Shown: one piece after another, positions 1-4,670 of the stretch
How the letters are laid out: each line of letters opens with the position of its first letter
How positions within the stretch are numbered: position 1 is the stretch's first letter
The notes under the pieces: model-generated
The model's database searches: none
Told to the model about the DNA's origin: nothing
Seen by the model: only the letters and a program-made list of their open reading frames with translations
From: Flavobacterium psychrophilum
Lineage (GTDB): Bacteria; Bacteroidota; Bacteroidia; Flavobacteriales; Flavobacteriaceae
DNA length: 7,127 nt
Direction of reading: 5' to 3'
Assembly (NCBI GenBank): GCA_003243255.1
Contig: QFQM01000224.1
Location: 1-7,127 of the forward strand
Position numbers and translations under genes: made by a program

Positions 1-158
1 GTTCCCTCTACCAATAATGTATCTTCGCCATCTATACGAAGCGAAAAGCTTCTGTACGAATAAATGATTATTTCTACATTATCTCCATAAACCCAATTAG
101 GAATCATTTCACGGGTCTTCCATAGTCCTATGAAATCGCTATTTTCAAGATTTGACAT
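1..158 (-). CDS. 5' part of an unrecognised small protein, runs off the left edge
   Basis: An ATG at 158-156 opens a frame that stays open for 52 codons to the window edge, so only the N-terminus is visible. It begins MSNLENSDFIGLWKTREM and continues with alternating hydrophobic and charged residues that suggest beta strands (NVEIIIYS, SFSLRIDGEDTLLVEG). A G-x-W near the start of a beta-rich protein is reminiscent of lipocalin-like folds, but that is a weak guess and I do not recognise the family. The ATG lies only 3 nt after the TAA of the RES coding region, so the two are almost certainly co-transcribed and probably translationally coupled. That position would suit an accessory or neutralising partner of the RES protein, which is inference from context. 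There is no signal peptide or membrane segment in the visible part. Confidence 0.6.
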   Translation of the reverse strand, partial: MSNLENSDFIGLWKTREMIPNWVYGDNVEIIIYSYRSFSLRIDGEDTLLVEG

Positions 159-589
159 ATATTAAATTTTTACTGTTACGATGCTGCTTGGACTAAAGCT
201 TAAATTATCCAACGATTCTTCATGATTGAAAAATAGGACAATATTTTTTGCTCCAGGAATTTTTGAAGAAGTATATATCATCCCATCTAAATTCAATTTG
301 TCGTTAAATTTTATATACTCCGTTATAATCTGCGTAGGAATATATTCTATAATGGAATCTGAAGAATCTACTGGTCTACTAATATCTTCAATAAACTGTT
401 TCAAAAAAAATATTGTTTCTCGTTCCTCATTTAAAATTTCGTCAAAAATGCTCGGTACCTCCGGTAATTTAGTGAAATCTACCAATCTCAGAACCTTCTT
501 GTTTTTAAAAATTGCTGTCGAAAAATATGGCATTTTTGTTGAAGTCTTATCTACAACTTCAGCAATTGTCAAATCTTTATCCTTACTAC

Positions 590-598
590 AATAAACAT
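590..598 (-). other. -1 frame disruption inside the RES domain
   Basis: The RES frame from 745 runs through GRMNPSGISMF and then hits TGA at 571-569 after an unrelated IVVRIKI. The frame one base back, from TAT at 593-591, reads YCSKDKDLTIAEV, restoring the expected order GRMNPSGISMFY followed by IAEV. A single missing T in the TTT at 595-593 explains it. There is no slippery heptamer in register. Confidence 0.75.
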
Positions 599-741
599 AG
601 AGATACCTGAGGGGTTCATTCGTCCATAAGCTTTTGCTAAGTAATGCGGTGCGGATGATATATGTGAGGCTTCAACAACATCATCAATTTTAGAGTGTTG
701 CCGAGTTCTGTAAAGCACAGTATTTGACGGTAATTCAGAAA

Positions 742-754
742 TCATATTAAATTT
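742..754 (-). promoter_or_regulatory. A AAT TTA slippery heptamer and ATGA stop/start overlap joining HEPN and RES frames
   Basis: In the frame of the HEPN-associated domain, bases 754-748 read A AAT TTA, the canonical X XXY YYZ form for tandem -1 slippage. Two codons later comes TGA (744-742). A -1 slip would read on as N-M-I-S-E-L-P straight into the RES domain. Independently, the ATG at 745-743 overlaps the TGA, allowing termination-reinitiation. Downstream structure is weak: only a CTGT/ACAG mini-hairpin at 720-708. Such heptamers arise easily by chance in AT-rich DNA. Confidence 0.35.
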
Positions 755-1044
755 TTAATCGATTTCTGAACTTTCTGAAGAATGTAAAAAGGATCAATAT
801 ATTCATGACCTTTAAAAACGTCCTTAAAATAAAACACAAACCTTGCTCTATACTTGACTGTATCTTTAAATCTAGTCCACAGACTATCTAAATGATCCGA
901 TTCTGAAACATATTCGTCTTTACGACAGTAAAGTGAATCATTCTTTAAATAATTATAAATATCTTCAAAAAGGGTTTCATTATTAATATCCAGGTACAAG
1001 CGATCATGCCATAAATCATAAAAATCAAAAGTATCTCCGTCATA

Positions 1045-1056
1045 TCCGGGACTCCC
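1045..1056 (-). other. -1 frame disruption in the HEPN-associated domain
   Basis: The upstream frame reads YYNKEGVPDMTEILLIF and then becomes a run of hydrophobic residues unlike the family. The frame one base back reads GYDGDTFDFYDLWHDRLY, which fits the domain and is open from there to 742. The crossover must fall near the short GGG (1056-1054) or CCC (1050-1048) runs, as if one base were missing. No slippery heptamer is in register here, so programmed shifting is not supported. Confidence 0.7.
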
Positions 1057-1358
1057 TCTTTATTATAATATCTCGAATCACCAGGGTCTTCATAGAGATA
1101 ATTAATGCCGGAAATAACTATTTTTAGGATTTCAGAAAGTGGTACTACATTTTTTTTCTTCCTACAATAGTCGCACTTCCCGTTTTTTGCTAATCTGCTT
1201 ATTTCAGATTTAATGTATTTATCATCTATGTGATTCGCACAAACATACTCTGTTGTTTCAAAATCATACAATGTGATATCAAAATTATCTCCAGGTTTTG
1301 GCTTTCTCTTCATCCATAAACTTTTTTAATTGTCCTTTAGAAATGATTGTCAATTATA

Positions 1359-2333
1359 TTACCAATAAATTGATTCGTCGACACCTTCCTCATCCCTTTT
1401 GAAATTGTGCTTAGGAAAATACGCCATTTTATGGTACGCCATTGGTTCAACCGATTTTGAATACACCCTACAAAGGTCCTGTAAATCTAATTCAATAGAA
1501 AGTGTAGAAATTTCTGAATTAATTATATTAGAATAGTAAGTATGCTTCTTACTCCCAAAACTTCCAATGAAATCTTTATTATATTCCTTGGTGTCAAAAT
1601 AGTCGATAAGAGAAGCTTCTGCAATTTGTGTAGTTAAAAGGTTGTTTGCATTTAAAATTTCTAATTTATTTCGCAAATCCGATTTCATTTCATCTTCTGT
1701 AGTATAAGCTTTAAAGCTCTGTGGAAAAGCTATTAAATCAATCTTTTTAACAAATGAGCATAAAATTATATATACCTCTTTGTCAAAGTGCTTTTGCGTA
1801 CAGGAATATAATATCCTTTGCATCTTGCTATGGCTACTTAATCTTTTTACTGGCGAAATCTTTTTATCCATTTTATGAGACTTACCTATATAAACCAATT
1901 CTAAATCATTGAATTTAAAATCACAATCGTGCATTGAATCTCTCAACGTGTAAAAAGATTTACCGTGCGCTTTATTTTTTTTTAATAGCTCTTTAAATTT
2001 ATCTTCTGCAAAGTACCCGATATCATCCTTGATAAGGAACCTTGAAAATGGCTCCTCGGATTCAATAATTAAGTTCCCCATGACTTCTCTATTGAGGGGT
2101 AATGTACCAAATGTTTCTGTAAAGCTATATTTGTTTTGAATACGAAATTTAAGTTTTATAGCTCCTTCGAGCAACTCATAATACATGGGATCAATAACTA
2201 CTCTTGGTCGTATACCTACCAAATAAATGTTGCAAGGTTCATCTTCAGAAAAATGTTCTCTATAGTTTACAAAACTAAACTCGTCCTCTTGAGCCTCCCA
2301 ATAATTTTTTAGATATATTCTATAATGCAACAT
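1359..2333 (-). CDS. GIY-YIG nuclease-like protein of unknown role
   Basis: A 324-residue soluble protein from ATG (2333) to TAA. The core from about residue 128 to 255 fits the GIY-YIG nuclease layout. FYTL (127-130) could stand for the poorly kept GIY strand. YIG is at 148-150 (ELVYIGKS), with R164 and H168 in RLSSHSKMQ. E239 in IAEASLIDYF is the likely metal-binding glutamate, and N252 follows in KEYN. GIY-YIG enzymes cut nucleic acid with one metal ion held by that Glu. The N-terminal 125 residues match nothing I know and may recognise a target. It lies 45 nt upstream of the HEPN/RES locus and about 97 nt downstream of the AbiH stop, so co-transcription with either is possible. An in-frame A9 run (1983-1975) is intact. 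GIY-YIG assignment is motif-based and moderate; an anti-phage role is inferred only from neighbours. Confidence 0.6.
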   Translation of the reverse strand: MLHYRIYLKNYWEAQEDEFSFVNYREHFSEDEPCNIYLVGIRPRVVIDPMYYELLEGAIKLKFRIQNKYSFTETFGTLPLNREVMGNLIIESEEPFSRFLIKDDIGYFAEDKFKELLKKNKAHGKSFYTLRDSMHDCDFKFNDLELVYIGKSHKMDKKISPVKRLSSHSKMQRILYSCTQKHFDKEVYIILCSFVKKIDLIAFPQSFKAYTTEDEMKSDLRNKLEILNANNLLTTQIAEASLIDYFDTKEYNKDFIGSFGSKKHTYYSNIINSEISTLSIELDLQDLCRVYSKSVEPMAYHKMAYFPKHNFKRDEEGVDESIYW

Positions 2334-2430
2334 TTTTTCAATTTTTAATATTTAGATGGTAAATCAATTATAAGATTCAAATTTCTCTATTCTATATATC
2401 TGACTTAACCAACTAATGAGTACAATATGC
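2334..2430. other. AT-rich spacer between AbiH stop and GIY-YIG start
   Basis: This 97-base spacer is very AT-rich. It has no stem followed by a T-run and no convincing Bacteroidota promoter (TTTG plus TAnnTTTG). The last bases before the downstream ATG, AAAATTGAAAAA, form an A-rich leader rather than a Shine-Dalgarno sequence. Confidence 0.4.
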
Positions 2431-3315
2431 TTATAATTCGTCTATTTTTATCGCGAAGATATTTCCCTCCGGGATTCCAAGAGTCTTTAAAATATTAATT
2501 GGTTTATCTTTCTCTTCGAAATAGGAAACCTTCCATATACTCTGCGAATCAACACTATCCACTATTCTTTCAAAATACACAATATCTACATCTGATAAAG
2601 AATGACCTAATATAATTATTTCATTTATATCATGGAGTTTATGAAAGTAATCCTGGTAATGTTCTATAATTGACCCCGTATCTTTATATGTGGTCTTAAA
2701 GTAATCATCCAAAATAAGATTACCCTCCATAACACGCACATCGTTTCCTTCTAAATCTTCCTTGCCATCTAAATAACTAAAGGATTCTTCACTTGTTAAT
2801 TCACGGCTATGTCCCAAAATAATGCTCGAATCTGCATCTATAGCCTCGTTATGGATATATAATATATTATCGTTTGGAATTTGATAATTCTGCTGCAATG
2901 TACGGGTGTAATTAAAAACAAAATATTTACAATCCTTCGGTAGCGCAATCTTTACCTCATTTGGAATTTCCAATTGTAGTACCCAATCCAAAAAGGCATT
3001 ACGTAAATCCACCGTTACAATATTAATAGCTCTTTGAAGTTCATATTGATAATCATATTGACCGGAATCACTCCAGTCTTCAGCTCCATAGTCAGCTAAA
3101 AACTTTGCTGCATCCTCTACAATTTTCTCTGTATCGATTTCAGCTAGGGTTGCTTCAAAATCCGACCATAATTCATCTTGAATAAAATACTCTTGTAAAG
3201 CATCATAAAGATTCCGATTTGTGCTTCTGACATACTGCTCGAAATCTGAATATCTGGATCTCACTCCATGGAAAATATCAAATCCATTTCCTATTATATA
3301 CAACTGTTGCCCCAT
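2431..3315 (-). CDS. AbiH-family phage abortive infection protein
   Basis: A 294-residue protein from ATG (3315) to TAA. The start carries the family signature YIIGNGFDIFHGVRSRYSDF (residues 6-25). FNYTRTL (134-140), YIHNEA (153-158), IILGHS (165-170) and IIILGHSLSDVDIVYF (233-248) follow in the order expected for AbiH. AbiH from Lactococcus stops phage propagation by an abortive mechanism whose enzyme activity is not established to my knowledge. The motif order GNGFD...G, FNYT, IH, GHSLSD parallels SIR2 (GAGxS, TNYD, LHG, GYSLxD), so a SIR2-like Rossmann fold and NAD+-related chemistry is a reasonable inference; the usual IHG glycine is Asn here. No membrane segment is seen. A tRNA-like sequence and the Ntn hydrolase gene lie just upstream. 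The leader TTTAAAGAAAATTC is A-rich, typical of Bacteroidota. Confidence 0.88.
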   Translation of the reverse strand: MGQQLYIIGNGFDIFHGVRSRYSDFEQYVRSTNRNLYDALQEYFIQDELWSDFEATLAEIDTEKIVEDAAKFLADYGAEDWSDSGQYDYQYELQRAINIVTVDLRNAFLDWVLQLEIPNEVKIALPKDCKYFVFNYTRTLQQNYQIPNDNILYIHNEAIDADSSIILGHSRELTSEESFSYLDGKEDLEGNDVRVMEGNLILDDYFKTTYKDTGSIIEHYQDYFHKLHDINEIIILGHSLSDVDIVYFERIVDSVDSQSIWKVSYFEEKDKPINILKTLGIPEGNIFAIKIDEL

Positions 3316-3384
3316 GAATTTTCTTTAAATAATTCACTACTTAATATTTACTTTCGCTGTAGCTTTCTTGTGGGATCCAACAAA

Positions 3385-3458
3385 AATGCAGCCTGGATTT
3401 GCGCCAGGACTTCCCATTTAGGAATGGGCGTGCTATCTAATTACACCACTATTGCATT
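3385..3458 (-). tRNA. degenerate tRNA-Arg(CCU)-like sequence, probably a tRNA relic
   Basis: Read on the minus strand these 74 bases fold as a cloverleaf. The acceptor AATGCAA/CTGCATT pairs 6 of 7. TA follows, then a three-pair D stem GTG/CAC around TGTAATTAGATAG-type loop sequence. The anticodon stem is CCCAT/ATGGG and the T stem CCTGG/CCAGG is perfect with a 7-base loop. It is degenerate in several ways: the anticodon loop TCCTAA has 6 bases instead of 7 (one T short of TTCCTAA, anticodon CCT = Arg), the T loop is CGCAAAT without the invariant TT, the conserved GG of the D loop is AG, and position 7-66 is a mismatch. No CCA is encoded. It is therefore unlikely to be a working tRNA as written. 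tRNA-Arg genes are common integration targets, so this may mark an old island boundary. Confidence 0.55.
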
Positions 3459-3471
3459 TTGAATACCCTAA

Positions 3472-3495
3472 TGGCAGCTTTAATTCAAACTGCCA
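3472..3495 (-). repeat. imperfect hairpin downstream of the Ntn hydrolase gene
   Basis: TGGCAG and CTGCCA pair around an AT-rich centre that can add TTT/AAA pairs with one bulged base. It sits about 45 nt after the Ntn hydrolase stop and before the tRNA-like sequence. It lacks a T-run, so it is a weak terminator or processing hairpin at best. Confidence 0.35.
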
Positions 3496-3538
3496 GACAC
3501 CTCGACCTCCCCTAGAAGTACTTTATTTTAGTGGAGAG

Positions 3539-4360
3539 TTAGGGAGTTGCATCTTTAAATGGCTGCTTTTGGGCACCTTTCATTATTTTACCGGTTTCAG
3601 GATTAGTCCTTTCAAAATTTTCATTTCTCCATTCAATATTTTCAGCATTTATATTCTGAATATACTCTTGACCATAAATGTACAATTTTTCCTTAATTAC
3701 GCTACCAAAAAGTATTGCATTTCCTCTCCTGTATAATCCAACGATTTGGGGTCGGCCACCTGAATATCTATCTTTAATATTTGTCAATGTTTTAACGAAG
3801 CATTGGTACACACCCCTGCTTGTACCATACTCGTTGTGGTTTCTATTTTCATACTGCCTGTAATTCGTATCAAATTCTTCTGAACCTGAACCGCCGCTAT
3901 ACACTTTGGTAGACAAAATTGGTAAATCAATTTCTTCAAAATCAAAAGCATTTGTCTTGTAATTATGAGTATACTTGAACAAATAAAAGTCTTGACTTAT
4001 TCTCGTACCGTAGATGATTGTAAAGTTTTGGTTGAATGCTATCGGAGGATAATACTTAATTGCTTCCGTAATGAAATTTGCTACCTTGTTTGATTTGCTA
4101 AAACTTGTTTCAAGTTCTGAGTAGAATAATCCATTATCAATTTGTGTTATCAATTGATTTATCAGATTGGATGGAAATAAAACATCTCCACAAAACCCAA
4201 AGATATCAGGCGAGTTTAGGCATCTGAATACCTTTACCCCGTAGTCATACTTAGAATGGTTCCCCCAACTGTACCTACTATCTGAAGCAATATACAGGGA
4301 TGCAACCTTTCCAAGCGAATTTTTCTTATCTACTCCAATCCAAGATACTATTAATGTCAT
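3539..4360 (-). CDS. proteasome/HslV-like Ntn hydrolase
   Basis: A 273-residue protein starting MTLIVSWIGVD. Removal of Met would expose Thr2 as N-terminal nucleophile, as in HslV and proteasome beta subunits. The first 60 residues follow that fold: TLIVSW strand, LYIASDSRYSWGN (D27 in the place of the active-site Asp), YGVKVFR (K43 in the place of the active-site Lys), then FGFCGDVLF matching the HslV FAG-type strand. Downstream, YSGGSGSEEFD and SGGRPQIVGLYRRG look like the later core strands and turns. It is longer than HslV (about 175 residues), mostly from C-terminal additions. No ATPase unfoldase gene is nearby, so it either acts without one, recruits a host one, or cleaves something other than folded protein. 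It is upstream of AbiH on the same strand, about 220 nt apart with a tRNA-like sequence between. The start is fixed by the Thr2 logic and follows an A-rich leader. Family assignment is good; defence role is inferred. Confidence 0.75.
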   Translation of the reverse strand: MTLIVSWIGVDKKNSLGKVASLYIASDSRYSWGNHSKYDYGVKVFRCLNSPDIFGFCGDVLFPSNLINQLITQIDNGLFYSELETSFSKSNKVANFITEAIKYYPPIAFNQNFTIIYGTRISQDFYLFKYTHNYKTNAFDFEEIDLPILSTKVYSGGSGSEEFDTNYRQYENRNHNEYGTSRGVYQCFVKTLTNIKDRYSGGRPQIVGLYRRGNAILFGSVIKEKLYIYGQEYIQNINAENIEWRNENFERTNPETGKIMKGAQKQPFKDATP

Positions 4361-4412
4361 TTTCTTTAATTTATAAGTACTTTATTTCTATCAACGACCT
4401 TTAAGATTAAAT

Positions 4413-4517
4413 TTAGGAATAAGTAAATATTCCGTTACCTAAGTGGTTATTTTCGAAATGCTCAATTATGACCTTTAATTCCTTTTTATTTTGTTGTAAG
4501 AATTCACTAAAAGCAAA
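4413..4517 (-). pseudogene. possible 3' remnant of a gene (34 codons, no start)
   Basis: Between in-frame stops a stretch reads FAFSEFLQQNKKELKVIIEHFENNHLGNG-type protein and ends TYS plus TAA. The helix-like pattern of Leu, Ile, Phe with Lys and Glu looks like the tail of a real protein. There is no ATG, GTG or TTG in frame at a useful place, so it would be a decayed fragment left at the boundary between the G+C-richer helicase and the AT-rich genes. It could be chance; I do not recognise it. Confidence 0.22.
4416..4433. repeat. perfect 6-bp inverted repeat upstream of the Ntn hydrolase gene
   Basis: GGAATA and TATTCC are separated by 6 bases, about 55-73 bases before the Ntn hydrolase start codon. 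The spacing and symmetry would suit a dimeric repressor operator or a small leader hairpin. It overlaps the end of the possible gene remnant, and no promoter motif could be fixed next to it. Confidence 0.25.
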
Positions 4518-4563
4518 TTAATATTAAAAAGAATATAATATTATAAAAAGGTCCGAAAATCTC

Positions 4564-4668
4564 AATTTTGGCCGAAAAAAGCGCAAAACCGTTGCTCTCA
4601 AAAAATTTTTAGCGCAAAAAAATCCCTGCTGTCTAATGCAGGGAGTTTATAATTTAAATTTTGGCCGA
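4564..4668. repeat. short direct repeats flanking the helicase terminator
   Basis: The 12-mer AATTTTGGCCGA occurs at 4564-4575 and again at 4657-4668. The 9-mer AGCGCAAAA occurs at 4580-4588 and 4611-4619 between them. The outer pair brackets the helicase terminator exactly where base composition changes. They may be a small local duplication or the trace of an insertion; no transposase or integrase is in the window. Confidence 0.45.
4616..4644 (-). terminator. rho-independent terminator of the helicase gene
   Basis: Read on the minus strand, TCCCTGC pairs with GCAGGGA over 7 bp around the loop ATTAGACA, immediately followed by seven T. It starts 27 nt after the helicase stop codon and so ends that transcript before the AT-rich genes. 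Confidence 0.85.
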
Positions 4669-4670
4669 GG

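Larger units (their letters stand above)
162..1313 (-). pseudogene. HEPN-associated N-terminal domain + RES domain (NAD+ phosphorylase-type toxin), frame-disrupted
   Basis: ATG at 1313, TAA at 164-162. Three reading frames together read as one HEPN-associated N-terminal domain followed by RES, an architecture known as a single protein. The first half has a CxxH...CxxC zinc-like pattern (C25, H28, C47, C50), then LYEDPGDSRYY. Near 1045-1056 it needs a -1 shift to continue as GYDGDTFDFYDLWHDRLY and LDSLWTRFKDTVKYRARF. It stops with TGA at 744-742, overlapping an ATG at 745 (ATGA). The RES half starts MISELPSNTVLYRTR, contains GRMNPSGISMF, then needs another -1 shift near 590-598 to continue with CSKDKDLTIAEV, YIPTQIITEYI and DGMIYTSS. 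RES toxins degrade NAD+; the likely key residues (Arg in LYRTR, Glu in IAEV, Ser in YTSS) are all present. Repaired halves would be about 190 and 194 residues. HEPN and RES could be two coupled genes, but with these shifts neither half makes a complete protein as read. Confidence 0.75.
4361..4670. other. 310-base gene-poor boundary region
   Basis: From right to left it holds the helicase terminator, two pairs of short direct repeats, a 12-bp palindrome TATAATATTATA (4534-4545), a 10-bp palindrome TTAATATTAA (4518-4527), the possible gene remnant, an inverted repeat and the A-rich leader of the Ntn hydrolase gene. The promoter of the downstream genes must lie here or not exist, but no clear Bacteroidota -33/-7 pair is visible. 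Confidence 0.5.

Noticed and set aside
226..594. Plus-strand open frame of 122 codons
   Set aside because: It is antisense to the RES domain, whose family motifs are clear on the minus strand; the plus-strand product matches nothing.
590..598. Programmed -1 frameshift within the RES domain
   Set aside because: No X XXY YYZ heptamer is in register; a lost base in TTT explains the break more simply.
1045..1056. Programmed -1 frameshift within the HEPN-associated domain
   Set aside because: GTC CCG GAT has no usable slippery pairing; a lost base in GGG or CCC is simpler.
3268..3863. Plus-strand open frames across the AbiH start, the tRNA-like sequence and the Ntn hydrolase
   Set aside because: They lie antisense to recognisable genes or the tRNA-like fold and have no family motifs.
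4518..4545. AT palindromes TTAATATTAA and TATAATATTATA as a promoter or replication origin
   Set aside because: Such palindromes are expected by chance in DNA this AT-rich; no matching -35/-33 element or iterons accompany them.
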